The notes under the pieces are model-generated. The model was not told the DNA's origin, ran no database searches, and was given only the letters and a program-made list of their open reading frames with translations. Positions 10,301-22,809 of a DNA stretch of 64,000 bases are shown piece by piece. The position numbers and the translations under genes are program-made. Each line of letters starts with the position of its first letter. Position 1 is the first letter of the stretch. Source of the DNA: Chrysopilus asiliformis (taxonomy: Eukaryota; Arthropoda; Insecta; Diptera; Rhagionidae). The stretch is from positions 41,315,090 through 41,379,089 of the forward strand of contig OZ035963.1 of the NCBI GenBank assembly GCA_964034945.1. The letters run 5' to 3'.

Positions 10301-13300
10301 TGTCAGTCTGTCAGTCTGTCAGTCTGTCAGTCTGTCAGTCTGTCAGTCTGTCAGTCTGTCAGTCTGTCAGTCTGTCAGTCTGTCAGTCTGTCAGTCTGTC
10401 AGTCTGTCAGTCTGTCAGTCTGTCAGTCTGTCAGTCTGTCAGTCTGTCAGTCTGTCAGTCTGTCAGTCTGTCAGTCTGTCAGTCTGTCAGTCTGTCAGTC
10501 TGTCAGTCTGTCAGTCTGTCAGTCTGTCAGTCTGTCAGTCTGTCAGTCTGTCAGTCTGTCAGTCTGTCAGTCTGTCAGTCTGTCAGTCTGTCAGTCTGTC
10601 AGTCTGTCAGTCTGTCAGTCTGTCAGTCTGTCAGTCTGTCAGTCTGTCAGTCTGTCAGTCTGTCAGTCTGTCAGTCTGTCAGTCTGTCAGTCTGTCAGTC
10701 TGTCAGTCTGTCAGTCTGTCAGTCTGTCAGTCTGTCAGTCTGTCAGTCTGTCAGTCTGTCAGTCTGTCAGTCTGTCAGTCTGTCAGTCTGTCAGTCTGTC
10801 AGTCTGTCAGTCTGTCAGTCTGTCAGTCTGTCAGTCTGTCAGTCTGTCAGTCTGTCAGTCTGTCAGTCTGTCAGTCTGTCAGTCTGTCAGTCTGTCAGTC
10901 TGTCAGTCTGTCAGTCTGTCAGTCTGTCAGTCTGTCAGTCTGTCAGTCTGTCAGTCTGTCAGTCTGTCAGTCTGTCAGTCTGTCAGTCTGTCAGTCTGTC
11001 AGTCTGTCAGTCTGTCAGTCTGTCAGTCTGTCAGTCTGTCAGTCTGTCAGTCTGTCAGTCTGTCAGTCTGTCAGTCTGTCAGTCTGTCAGTCTGTCAGTC
11101 TGTCAGTCTGTCAGTCTGTCAGTCTGTCAGTCTGTCAGTCTGTCAGTCTGTCAGTCTGTCAGTCTGTCAGTCTGTCAGTCTGTCAGTCTGTCAGTCTGTC
11201 AGTCTGTCAGTCTGTCAGTCTGTCAGTCTGTCAGTCTGTCAGTCTGTCAGTCTGTCAGTCTGTCAGTCTGTCAGTCTGTCAGTCTGTCAGTCTGTCAGTC
11301 TGTCAGTCTGTCAGTCTGTCAGTCTGTCAGTCTGTCAGTCTGTCAGTCTGTCAGTCTGTCAGTCTGTCAGTCTGTCAGTCTGTCAGTCTGTCAGTCTGTC
11401 AGTCTGTCAGTCTGTCAGTCTGTCAGTCTGTCAGTCTGTCAGTCTGTCAGTCTGTCAGTCTGTCAGTCTGTCAGTCTGTCAGTCTGTCAGTCTGTCAGTC
11501 TGTCAGTCTGTCAGTCTGTCAGTCTGTCAGTCTGTCAGTCTGTCAGTCTGTCAGTCTGTCAGTCTGTCAGTCTGTCAGTCTGTCAGTCTGTCAGTCTGTC
11601 AGTCTGTCAGTCTGTCAGTCTGTCAGTCTGTCAGTCTGTCAGTCTGTCAGTCTGTCAGTCTGTCAGTCTGTCAGTCTGTCAGTCTGTCAGTCTGTCAGTC
11701 TGTCAGTCTGTCAGTCTGTCAGTCTGTCAGTCTGTCAGTCTGTCAGTCTGTCAGTCTGTCAGTCTGTCAGTCTGTCAGTCTGTCAGTCTGTCAGTCTGTC
11801 AGTCTGTCAGTCTGTCAGTCTGTCAGTCTGTCAGTCTGTCAGTCTGTCAGTCTGTCAGTCTGTCAGTCTGTCAGTCTGTCAGTCTGTCAGTCTGTCAGTC
11901 TGTCAGTCTGTCAGTCTGTCAGTCTGTCAGTCTGTCAGTCTGTCAGTCTGTCAGTCTGTCAGTCTGTCAGTCTGTCAGTCTGTCAGTCTGTCAGTCTGTC
12001 AGTCTGTCAGTCTGTCAGTCTGTCAGTCTGTCAGTCTGTCAGTCTGTCAGTCTGTCAGTCTGTCAGTCTGTCAGTCTGTCAGTCTGTCAGTCTGTCAGTC
12101 TGTCAGTCTGTCAGTCTGTCAGTCTGTCAGTCTGTCAGTCTGTCAGTCTGTCAGTCTGTCAGTCTGTCAGTCTGTCAGTCTGTCAGTCTGTCAGTCTGTC
12201 AGTCTGTCAGTCTGTCAGTCTGTCAGTCTGTCAGTCTGTCAGTCTGTCAGTCTGTCAGTCTGTCAGTCTGTCAGTCTGTCAGTCTGTCAGTCTGTCAGTC
12301 TGTCAGTCTGTCAGTCTGTCAGTCTGTCAGTCTGTCAGTCTGTCAGTCTGTCAGTCTGTCAGTCTGTCAGTCTGTCAGTCTGTCAGTCTGTCAGTCTGTC
12401 AGTCTGTCAGTCTGTCAGTCTGTCAGTCTGTCAGTCTGTCAGTCTGTCAGTCTGTCAGTCTGTCAGTCTGTCAGTCTGTCAGTCTGTCAGTCTGTCAGTC
12501 TGTCAGTCTGTCAGTCTGTCAGTCTGTCAGTCTGTCAGTCTGTCAGTCTGTCAGTCTGTCAGTCTGTCAGTCTGTCAGTCTGTCAGTCTGTCAGTCTGTC
12601 AGTCTGTCAGTCTGTCAGTCTGTCAGTCTGTCAGTCTGTCAGTCTGTCAGTCTGTCAGTCTGTCAGTCTGTCAGTCTGTCAGTCTGTCAGTCTGTCAGTC
12701 TGTCAGTCTGTCAGTCTGTCAGTCTGTCAGTCTGTCAGTCTGTCAGTCTGTCAGTCTGTCAGTCTGTCAGTCTGTCAGTCTGTCAGTCTGTCAGTCTGTC
12801 AGTCTGTCAGTCTGTCAGTCTGTCAGTCTGTCAGTCTGTCAGTCTGTCAGTCTGTCAGTCTGTCAGTCTGTCAGTCTGTCAGTCTGTCAGTCTGTCAGTC
12901 TGTCAGTCTGTCAGTCTGTCAGTCTGTCAGTCTGTCAGTCTGTCAGTCTGTCAGTCTGTCAGTCTGTCAGTCTGTCAGTCTGTCAGTCTGTCAGTCTGTC
13001 AGTCTGTCAGTCTGTCAGTCTGTCAGTCTGTCAGTCTGTCAGTCTGTCAGTCTGTCAGTCTGTCAGTCTGTCAGTCTGTCAGTCTGTCAGTCTGTCAGTC
13101 TGTCAGTCTGTCAGTCTGTCAGTCTGTCAGTCTGTCAGTCTGTCAGTCTGTCAGTCTGTCAGTCTGTCAGTCTGTCAGTCTGTCAGTCTGTCAGTCTGTC
13201 AGTCTGTCAGTCTGTCAGTCTGTCAGTCTGTCAGTCTGTCAGTCTGTCAGTCTGTCAGTCTGTCAGTCTGTCAGTCTGTCAGTCTGTCAGTCTGTCAGTC

Positions 13301-16300
13301 TGTCAGTCTGTCAGTCTGTCAGTCTGTCAGTCTGTCAGTCTGTCAGTCTGTCAGTCTGTCAGTCTGTCAGTCTGTCAGTCTGTCAGTCTGTCAGTCTGTC
13401 AGTCTGTCAGTCTGTCAGTCTGTCAGTCTGTCAGTCTGTCAGTCTGTCAGTCTGTCAGTCTGTCAGTCTGTCAGTCTGTCAGTCTGTCAGTCTGTCAGTC
13501 TGTCAGTCTGTCAGTCTGTCAGTCTGTCAGTCTGTCAGTCTGTCAGTCTGTCAGTCTGTCAGTCTGTCAGTCTGTCAGTCTGTCAGTCTGTCAGTCTGTC
13601 AGTCTGTCAGTCTGTCAGTCTGTCAGTCTGTCAGTCTGTCAGTCTGTCAGTCTGTCAGTCTGTCAGTCTGTCAGTCTGTCAGTCTGTCAGTCTGTCAGTC
13701 TGTCAGTCTGTCAGTCTGTCAGTCTGTCAGTCTGTCAGTCTGTCAGTCTGTCAGTCTGTCAGTCTGTCAGTCTGTCAGTCTGTCAGTCTGTCAGTCTGTC
13801 AGTCTGTCAGTCTGTCAGTCTGTCAGTCTGTCAGTCTGTCAGTCTGTCAGTCTGTCAGTCTGTCAGTCTGTCAGTCTGTCAGTCTGTCAGTCTGTCAGTC
13901 TGTCAGTCTGTCAGTCTGTCAGTCTGTCAGTCTGTCAGTCTGTCAGTCTGTCAGTCTGTCAGTCTGTCAGTCTGTCAGTCTGTCAGTCTGTCAGTCTGTC
14001 AGTCTGTCAGTCTGTCAGTCTGTCAGTCTGTCAGTCTGTCAGTCTGTCAGTCTGTCAGTCTGTCAGTCTGTCAGTCTGTCAGTCTGTCAGTCTGTCAGTC
14101 TGTCAGTCTGTCAGTCTGTCAGTCTGTCAGTCTGTCAGTCTGTCAGTCTGTCAGTCTGTCAGTCTGTCAGTCTGTCAGTCTGTCAGTCTGTCAGTCTGTC
14201 AGTCTGTCAGTCTGTCAGTCTGTCAGTCTGTCAGTCTGTCAGTCTGTCAGTCTGTCAGTCTGTCAGTCTGTCAGTCTGTCAGTCTGTCAGTCTGTCAGTC
14301 TGTCAGTCTGTCAGTCTGTCAGTCTGTCAGTCTGTCAGTCTGTCAGTCTGTCAGTCTGTCAGTCTGTCAGTCTGTCAGTCTGTCAGTCTGTCAGTCTGTC
14401 AGTCTGTCAGTCTGTCAGTCTGTCAGTCTGTCAGTCTGTCAGTCTGTCAGTCTGTCAGTCTGTCAGTCTGTCAGTCTGTCAGTCTGTCAGTCTGTCAGTC
14501 TGTCAGTCTGTCAGTCTGTCAGTCTGTCAGTCTGTCAGTCTGTCAGTCTGTCAGTCTGTCAGTCTGTCAGTCTGTCAGTCTGTCAGTCTGTCAGTCTGTC
14601 AGTCTGTCAGTCTGTCAGTCTGTCAGTCTGTCAGTCTGTCAGTCTGTCAGTCTGTCAGTCTGTCAGTCTGTCAGTCTGTCAGTCTGTCAGTCTGTCAGTC
14701 TGTCAGTCTGTCAGTCTGTCAGTCTGTCAGTCTGTCAGTCTGTCAGTCTGTCAGTCTGTCAGTCTGTCAGTCTGTCAGTCTGTCAGTCTGTCAGTCTGTC
14801 AGTCTGTCAGTCTGTCAGTCTGTCAGTCTGTCAGTCTGTCAGTCTGTCAGTCTGTCAGTCTGTCAGTCTGTCAGTCTGTCAGTCTGTCAGTCTGTCAGTC
14901 TGTCAGTCTGTCAGTCTGTCAGTCTGTCAGTCTGTCAGTCTGTCAGTCTGTCAGTCTGTCAGTCTGTCAGTCTGTCAGTCTGTCAGTCTGTCAGTCTGTC
15001 AGTCTGTCAGTCTGTCAGTCTGTCAGTCTGTCAGTCTGTCAGTCTGTCAGTCTGTCAGTCTGTCAGTCTGTCAGTCTGTCAGTCTGTCAGTCTGTCAGTC
15101 TGTCAGTCTGTCAGTCTGTCAGTCTGTCAGTCTGTCAGTCTGTCAGTCTGTCAGTCTGTCAGTCTGTCAGTCTGTCAGTCTGTCAGTCTGTCAGTCTGTC
15201 AGTCTGTCAGTCTGTCAGTCTGTCAGTCTGTCAGTCTGTCAGTCTGTCAGTCTGTCAGTCTGTCAGTCTGTCAGTCTGTCAGTCTGTCAGTCTGTCAGTC
15301 TGTCAGTCTGTCAGTCTGTCAGTCTGTCAGTCTGTCAGTCTGTCAGTCTGTCAGTCTGTCAGTCTGTCAGTCTGTCAGTCTGTCAGTCTGTCAGTCTGTC
15401 AGTCTGTCAGTCTGTCAGTCTGTCAGTCTGTCAGTCTGTCAGTCTGTCAGTCTGTCAGTCTGTCAGTCTGTCAGTCTGTCAGTCTGTCAGTCTGTCAGTC
15501 TGTCAGTCTGTCAGTCTGTCAGTCTGTCAGTCTGTCAGTCTGTCAGTCTGTCAGTCTGTCAGTCTGTCAGTCTGTCAGTCTGTCAGTCTGTCAGTCTGTC
15601 AGTCTGTCAGTCTGTCAGTCTGTCAGTCTGTCAGTCTGTCAGTCTGTCAGTCTGTCAGTCTGTCAGTCTGTCAGTCTGTCAGTCTGTCAGTCTGTCAGTC
15701 TGTCAGTCTGTCAGTCTGTCAGTCTGTCAGTCTGTCAGTCTGTCAGTCTGTCAGTCTGTCAGTCTGTCAGTCTGTCAGTCTGTCAGTCTGTCAGTCTGTC
15801 AGTCTGTCAGTCTGTCAGTCTGTCAGTCTGTCAGTCTGTCAGTCTGTCAGTCTGTCAGTCTGTCAGTCTGTCAGTCTGTCAGTCTGTCAGTCTGTCAGTC
15901 TGTCAGTCTGTCAGTCTGTCAGTCTGTCAGTCTGTCAGTCTGTCAGTCTGTCAGTCTGTCAGTCTGTCAGTCTGTCAGTCTGTCAGTCTGTCAGTCTGTC
16001 AGTCTGTCAGTCTGTCAGTCTGTCAGTCTGTCAGTCTGTCAGTCTGTCAGTCTGTCAGTCTGTCAGTCTGTCAGTCTGTCAGTCTGTCAGTCTGTCAGTC
16101 TGTCAGTCTGTCAGTCTGTCAGTCTGTCAGTCTGTCAGTCTGTCAGTCTGTCAGTCTGTCAGTCTGTCAGTCTGTCAGTCTGTCAGTCTGTCAGTCTGTC
16201 AGTCTGTCAGTCTGTCAGTCTGTCAGTCTGTCAGTCTGTCAGTCTGTCAGTCTGTCAGTCTGTCAGTCTGTCAGTCTGTCAGTCTGTCAGTCTGTCAGTC

Positions 16301-18580
16301 TGTCAGTCTGTCAGTCTGTCAGTCTGTCAGTCTGTCAGTCTGTCAGTCTGTCAGTCTGTCAGTCTGTCAGTCTGTCAGTCTGTCAGTCTGTCAGTCTGTC
16401 AGTCTGTCAGTCTGTCAGTCTGTCAGTCTGTCAGTCTGTCAGTCTGTCAGTCTGTCAGTCTGTCAGTCTGTCAGTCTGTCAGTCTGTCAGTCTGTCAGTC
16501 TGTCAGTCTGTCAGTCTGTCAGTCTGTCAGTCTGTCAGTCTGTCAGTCTGTCAGTCTGTCAGTCTGTCAGTCTGTCAGTCTGTCAGTCTGTCAGTCTGTC
16601 AGTCTGTCAGTCTGTCAGTCTGTCAGTCTGTCAGTCTGTCAGTCTGTCAGTCTGTCAGTCTGTCAGTCTGTCAGTCTGTCAGTCTGTCAGTCTGTCAGTC
16701 TGTCAGTCTGTCAGTCTGTCAGTCTGTCAGTCTGTCAGTCTGTCAGTCTGTCAGTCTGTCAGTCTGTCAGTCTGTCAGTCTGTCAGTCTGTCAGTCTGTC
16801 AGTCTGTCAGTCTGTCAGTCTGTCAGTCTGTCAGTCTGTCAGTCTGTCAGTCTGTCAGTCTGTCAGTCTGTCAGTCTGTCAGTCTGTCAGTCTGTCAGTC
16901 TGTCAGTCTGTCAGTCTGTCAGTCTGTCAGTCTGTCAGTCTGTCAGTCTGTCAGTCTGTCAGTCTGTCAGTCTGTCAGTCTGTCAGTCTGTCAGTCTGTC
17001 AGTCTGTCAGTCTGTCAGTCTGTCAGTCTGTCAGTCTGTCAGTCTGTCAGTCTGTCAGTCTGTCAGTCTGTCAGTCTGTCAGTCTGTCAGTCTGTCAGTC
17101 TGTCAGTCTGTCAGTCTGTCAGTCTGTCAGTCTGTCAGTCTGTCAGTCTGTCAGTCTGTCAGTCTGTCAGTCTGTCAGTCTGTCAGTCTGTCAGTCTGTC
17201 AGTCTGTCAGTCTGTCAGTCTGTCAGTCTGTCAGTCTGTCAGTCTGTCAGTCTGTCAGTCTGTCAGTCTGTCAGTCTGTCAGTCTGTCAGTCTGTCAGTC
17301 TGTCAGTCTGTCAGTCTGTCAGTCTGTCAGTCTGTCAGTCTGTCAGTCTGTCAGTCTGTCAGTCTGTCAGTCTGTCAGTCTGTCAGTCTGTCAGTCTGTC
17401 AGTCTGTCAGTCTGTCAGTCTGTCAGTCTGTCAGTCTGTCAGTCTGTCAGTCTGTCAGTCTGTCAGTCTGTCAGTCTGTCAGTCTGTCAGTCTGTCAGTC
17501 TGTCAGTCTGTCAGTCTGTCAGTCTGTCAGTCTGTCAGTCTGTCAGTCTGTCAGTCTGTCAGTCTGTCAGTCTGTCAGTCTGTCAGTCTGTCAGTCTGTC
17601 AGTCTGTCAGTCTGTCAGTCTGTCAGTCTGTCAGTCTGTCAGTCTGTCAGTCTGTCAGTCTGTCAGTCTGTCAGTCTGTCAGTCTGTCAGTCTGTCAGTC
17701 TGTCAGTCTGTCAGTCTGTCAGTCTGTCAGTCTGTCAGTCTGTCAGTCTGTCAGTCTGTCAGTCTGTCAGTCTGTCAGTCTGTCAGTCTGTCAGTCTGTC
17801 AGTCTGTCAGTCTGTCAGTCTGTCAGTCTGTCAGTCTGTCAGTCTGTCAGTCTGTCAGTCTGTCAGTCTGTCAGTCTGTCAGTCTGTCAGTCTGTCAGTC
17901 TGTCAGTCTGTCAGTCTGTCAGTCTGTCAGTCTGTCAGTCTGTCAGTCTGTCAGTCTGTCAGTCTGTCAGTCTGTCAGTCTGTCAGTCTGTCAGTCTGTC
18001 AGTCTGTCAGTCTGTCAGTCTGTCAGTCTGTCAGTCTGTCAGTCTGTCAGTCTGTCAGTCTGTCAGTCTGTCAGTCTGTCAGTCTGTCAGTCTGTCAGTC
18101 TGTCAGTCTGTCAGTCTGTCAGTCTGTCAGTCTGTCAGTCTGTCAGTCTGTCAGTCTGTCAGTCTGTCAGTCTGTCAGTCTGTCAGTCTGTCAGTCTGTC
18201 AGTCTGTCAGTCTGTCAGTCTGTCAGTCTGTCAGTCTGTCAGTCTGTCAGTCTGTCAGTCTGTCAGTCTGTCAGTCTGTCAGTCTGTCAGTCTGTCAGTC
18301 TGTCAGTCTGTCAGTCTGTCAGTCTGTCAGTCTGTCAGTCTGTCAGTCTGTCAGTCTGTCAGTCTGTCAGTCTGTCAGTCTGTCAGTCTGTCAGTCTGTC
18401 AGTCTGTCAGTCTGTCAGTCTGTCAGTCTGTCAGTCTGTCAGTCTGTCAGTCTGTCAGTCTGTCAGTCTGTCAGTCTGTCAGTCTGTCAGTCTGTCAGTC
18501 TGTCAGTCTGTCAGTCTGTCAGTCTGTCAGTCTGTCAGTCTGTCAGTCTGTCAGTCTGTCAGTCTGTCAGTCTGTCAGTC
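7389..18580 (+). repeat. Giant TGTCAGTC octamer array, 11,192 bp, 1,399 units
   Basis: From the first full TGTCAGTC at 7389 to the last at 18,573-18,580 the length is exactly 1,399 x 8. I see a single variant, G to A at 7478 (TATCAGTC), in the 12th unit from the left edge; all other lines repeat identically. Because 8 is not a multiple of 3, three units (24 nt) encode the same octapeptide SVCQSVSL in every plus frame, so all three plus frames are open for about 3,700 codons. The minus strand has one TGA per 24 nt in each frame. This is a satellite-scale microsatellite, not a gene. Length accuracy depends on the assembly. Confidence 0.97.
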
Positions 18581-19200
18581 TGTGTACAAGATTTCTCAAA
18601 AACTAATAGAGCTAGCGCCATGATATTTTATAGGCATGTTGGGTCCTGAAATGGGACGATCCTATCAACTTTTGGTGGAAATCCGTTAACCGGAAGTATC
18701 CAAAATGGCGGTTTTTCAAAAATCGCAATTTCGTTTTTCTCTACGCGTTCAAACTACGCGTTTTTTAGTGGCCTTAAGTATGACAAAACTTGGAGAAAAT
18801 AAAATTTCCCACACTTTTGTCTTTAGCTATAACTCGATATCTCCACCTATTATCGAGATAAACCGTTATTTCCAAAAAAACAGTTTTTTGCGATTATCTC
18901 GAAAACTAACGGGTTTTTGCTGACTAAATGTATGAAGTGAATTAATGAGAATGGCATTTTGCACAATTTTGTTTCTTACCGTTATCCGTTATCTTTTACC
19001 GTTATTGAGATATTTTCATTAATATGTAAAAAATCATATGTTTGCGAATAATTTGCAAACTAACGGTTTTTCGACAAATCAGTTAAAAGAATAATTAAAG
19101 ATGTTAACATTTTCTACATTTTTGCCGTTTACCGTAAATTGATATCTTTTACAGTTCTCAAGTTATCTCAAATTTTGTACGTTTTTGATATTTTTGGATG
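18581..19200 (+). repeat. Right flank of the octamer array (family C repeat body)
   Basis: Begins TGTGTACAAGATTTCTCAAA and continues with AACTAATAGAGCTAG, GGTGGAAATCCGTTAACCGG and CCAAAATGGCGG. The first part is repeated at 41,785-41,815. A longer part recurs inverted at about 44,463-44,795. Blocks such as CGAAAACTAACGG repeat internally. No coding potential was found. Confidence 0.8.
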
Positions 19201-19417
19201 AACCAACAATTTATTGGGAGGTTGTATTAGGTTGACAATACGACAGGGCTATAACGTAAATTGCACAGGGTCGTAGATTTTGTAGAAGAAAGTTTTGTGT
19301 TGACCACAACTGATTTTTTATATTGTATCTTAAGATTTGTAATCATATAACTATTGTATAATTGGAAATATTTTCTGTTCAATAGTATTGTAAATAAATA
19401 AATAAATATAAAAAAAA

Positions 19418-19977
19418 TAACAAAAGCTATAATTGCCAATCTGGCAATCATTGGAGACCCGTATGGTGATATTCGTATCAAAATTCGAACAGTTATACCA
19501 AAATTCCACTTTGAAGTCAAACTTTCCAATAAGATTTTTTAAAATTTATTCCAATCGGATTTTGATGTATGGGAGTTTTATGTAGAATCATATCCTAAAT
19601 AACTTTTATTCTTGGACTTTTTTGATAAGGTGCACCGTTTTTGAGATATTCACAAAAAACGATTTCGTTCGTATGGGGGGTACCCCCCCTAATGGTCCAT
19701 TTATGCCCATTAACGAACTTAGCCTTACATTTTACGAAAAATGGATCCACGCAAAATTTCAAGTCTCTAGCTCAATCCGTGCGCCCGCAATCCGCGCCAC
19801 AGACAGACAGACAGACGGACAGACGGACAGACAGACGGACGGACATGCAAAAATTAATTATTTTTATCATTCTAAACACACTGGTGTAATTCATTTTTTT
19901 GTGCGATGACGGGATCTTGGCGTTACAAACGGTAAGGCAAAGTTAATATACCCTTTGGTTTCACCATACGGGTATAA
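19418..19977 (-). mobile_element. HINE/DINE-1-like element, copy A2
   Basis: A full-length family A copy in reverse: 3' stem-loop TTGCCA-ATC-TGGCAA at the left, the 13-bp subterminal inverted repeats (ACCCGTATGGTGA at left, TCACCATACGGGT at right), a GACAGACGGACAGAC microsatellite core at 19,800-19,845, and the 5' end GGGTATA at right. It inserted beside an AAATAAATAAATA stretch. Between 19,201 and 19,417 I see nothing recognisable. Confidence 0.8.
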
Positions 19978-20393
19978 AAATATGGTTGTTTTGACAGTTC
20001 TATGTGTCAACTGGCTTGTCTATATTACCAAAAATTATGTATTATAGAGATCATTTTTTTCTAACAAGTCAAATTAGTGCAAAACAGAAATTCAAAATAA
20101 TCCCCCATCGTGACGTAAGAGCTGCGGACTAGTCGGCAGTACACACGAGCAGTTACGAGCAGCCGTGTTGATCGCCTATACAAGCCGCTGCTTACATTCG
20201 CCCTTTGCTAAAACTAAGTTTTATTCTCGTTGAATTCTTGTGCCGACCGCATGCATATCTGCTGCTTCGGGCGATTATTTTTCAGTGCAGAAATTCAATT
20301 TCGGTCAAGTTTCGAGTTGTTAGAAAAAAAACAGTCTTCTTATAATTTTTTTATGATATTACGTTTGTGTTCAGTATTCAGCGCCATTTAATC
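19978..20393 (+). other. Upstream part of a mariner relic, no gene seen
   Basis: AT-rich sequence with no recognisable gene or clear terminal inverted repeat, lying between HINE copy A2 and the first ATG of the mariner transposase relic. It probably contains the mariner 5' untranslated region. Confidence 0.4.
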
Positions 20394-21165
20394 ATGAATA
20401 GACTTACGTGTGAACAACGTTTACTAATTGTGGAAACTTATTTCCAAAATCAGTGCTCAGTTAGGAATTGTTATAGAGCTCTTCGTCCACATTTTGGTCG
20501 TCATAATCGTCCCACTGAACGCTACGTTAACAAGCAAAATTGCCGTGTTTGGGCCGTTGAACAGCCAGAAGCATTCCAAGAGCTACAAATGCAACCCGAA
20601 AAATGCACTGTTTGATGCGGTTCATGGGCAGGCGGCATCATCGGACCGTATTTCTTTAAAAATGCGGAAGGAGTGCGTGTTATTGTCAATGGAGCTCGCT
20701 ACAGTGCAATGATCAATGAATTTTTGTTGTCAAAAATTCAAGATATTGGTGTAGCTGACATGTGGTTTCACAAGGATGGCGCTACATGTTATACAGCTAA
20801 CGATACAATCGCTTTATTGAGGGAAACGATCGATGAAAACATCATCTCAAGAAATGGTCCTGCTAATTGATGAAAACATCAAGAAATGCCACCGAGATCT
20901 TGTGATCTAACACCATTGGATTACTTTCTGTGGGGATATGTGAAATCTCTTGTTTACGTCGATAAACCCGGATCGATTACAGCTTTGGAAGCAAACACAA
21001 CCCGTGCTATTCGCGGAATATCGACCGATATGCTTGAAAGAGTGGTTGAAAATTGGACTCACAGAATGGACCATTTAAGAATTAGTCGTGGGCAACATTT
21101 GACGAAAATTATCTTTAAACATTAAATGGCATGAACCAAACTAACAACTTAAATAAAGATTTTCC
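20394..21165 (+). pseudogene. Tc1/mariner transposase pseudogene, copy 1
   Basis: The N-terminus MNRLTCEQRLLIVETYFQNQ is a mariner helix-turn-helix start. It jumps at RPTERYVNKQNC from the HTH straight into the catalytic domain, so the second HTH half and the segment bearing the first catalytic Asp are deleted. Later pieces are WFHKDGATCYTANDTIALL (second Asp) and PPRSCDLTPLDYFLWGY (third Asp, with the mariner LDYFLWG signature), ending HLTKIIFKH at 21,122. A stop after KCTV and a frameshift near 20,650, plus a small duplication near 20,870, kill it. A Helitron-like repeat interrupts the 3' end at 21,170. Confidence 0.88.
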
Positions 21166-21169
21166 TCAA

Positions 21170-22560
21170 TCTATATATTTAAAAGGCAAAGCGATTTTGT
21201 ATGGATTTCTTTCGACAGAGCTCCTGCAGTTCCTATTTTGATGATTCTTTTTTTAAATGAAAGCTCTATAGCTGTAGATATGTCCGTTTTATTTTTTTTC
21301 AATTTTTAATAATACTTTATTAGTGATTTGCCTTTCAAAATTATCAATATGCCGCTAACTAAGTCTTCAATGTTAACACGACATTCCACACTGTCTGATC
21401 AGTGCAGTGAGTTAGAAGTTGGACTACCATGCGCCAGCACCGGGTTCAATTCTCATCGGTGACAAAGTTCTTTTTTTTTCAATTTTTTTTTTGATTTTTT
21501 TACTTTTATTAATATTTTATTACTTAATTTATCTTTAAGTTTACATTTTTACTCCTGAATAAGTGTTAGACTACAATGCGCCAGATGTGCGGGTTCGATT
21601 CCGAGTTTTGATAAAATGTTTTTTTTTAATTTTTTTTTTGTTTGATTTTATTTATATTATACTTCTTTAGGCGCGTTGGGCGATTTTTGGATGGGTAAAA
21701 TCTCATGAGTTCGCGTCACCGAAATGCTAATTTAACAGCTTAAGAATGCTGATTTGCTTTCATTTTTTTTTTTTTTTTTGGAAAATATCATACGGCAAAA
21801 TAAAATTAGACAGAAAATTTCTGAACAGCACGTGGCATATGTCCCACCCTCGAGATTTTTCGAAATTTTAGCGCTAAGGGGGTGAACGGGGGGGTAAAGG
21901 GGGTTTGGGTATTTTTAAACCGTGATTTTCGCCATGAATCCTGCTCAATAGGAGGCTGAAAAGTATCACTCGGGGGTTTTTGGGGTCGCTGATCCCGAAT
22001 CCGGTTTTTTCAGATTTTCAAAATTCAAAACGGAAGGTCCTGTAAGAATAATGCAAATGCAAGAAATAACTTTTAGAAAATTATTTTTAGATGTGTCCAT
22101 TTTACTTTTCCACCAATTTTTAATAATATTTTACTAGATGCAGACCCATCGTTGTCGGGCTAAAGTTTTTTTTGCACAAAAAACTTCCAGAAATAACTTC
22201 TAGAAAATAAACGTGTTCGCTTCAAGACTTTCGGTTTTGAATTTTAAAACTCTAATACCCAATTAGTTTTTCCTACCTCCTCATGGGCAAGCTAACTTCA
22301 GTCATAAAATATTATCATCACGGACAATGGTGAAAATCTGATCAAAATCGTTTTCGGTTTATAATTAGTGTCTCTATTTTTGTTTTAAACAGTTTTCACA
22401 TACAAAAAAAAACACAAAAATCACAAAGAAAAAAATTTGTTTTAACTAAATGAAAAAAAAAATTAAATTAAAAAAACAAAACCTTGGCACCAGCAACCCT
22501 GGCTTCGAGCATGGGTATTTTACCCCTTCATTAAACGCCCAGCTGCGATCCGTGTTGTTA
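21170..22560 (+). mobile_element. Helitron-like non-autonomous repeat B, copy 2
   Basis: Opposite orientation to copy 1: starts TCTATATATTTAAAAGGCAA after an A and ends AGCTGCGATCCGT. It has two tRNA-like modules (about 21,404-21,466 and 21,548-21,605) and lacks the third. It also carries CACCGAAATGC and GGGGGTTTTTGGGGTCGCTGA blocks shared with copy 1. The last feature also appears at the very end of the window (63,979-64,000). Confidence 0.65.
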
Positions 22561-22573
22561 AGTTCGAAGACTC

Positions 22574-22700
22574 ATCTATATATTTAAAAGGCAAAGCGAT
22601 TTTGTATGGATTTCTTTCGACAGAGCTCCAGCTTAGAATCGATTTTGATTATTCTTTTTTTAAATGAATGAATCTGTAGATCCACTTTGCTTTTTTCCCA
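22574..22700 (+). mobile_element. Truncated 5' end of repeat B, third copy
   Basis: TCTATATATTTAAAAGGCAA...GACAGAGCTCCAGC repeats the first roughly 120 bp of family B, then is cut where another Helitron 5' end (TCTATATAATAAAAACTG) begins at 22,701. Confidence 0.7.
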
Positions 22701-22809
22701 TCTATATAATAAAAACTGTAAGGGGGACAATTTTTGTAATTTTGGATTTTCTCAAAAATATTGACATACATTGATGTATATGGTCGTATAATGCCAAAAA
22801 TGACATTTT

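Noticed and set aside
7389..18580. CRISPR-like or telomeric interpretation of the array
   Set aside because: There are no spacers, the unit is 8 bp, and it is not a known insect telomere repeat (TTAGG). Both flanks are interstitial repeat sequence.
7296..18649. Three plus-strand ORFs of 3,749-3,775 codons
   Set aside because: They are the octamer array read in three frames, each giving the same octapeptide. No domain, no codon bias, and the flanks are dispersed repeat. Not genes.
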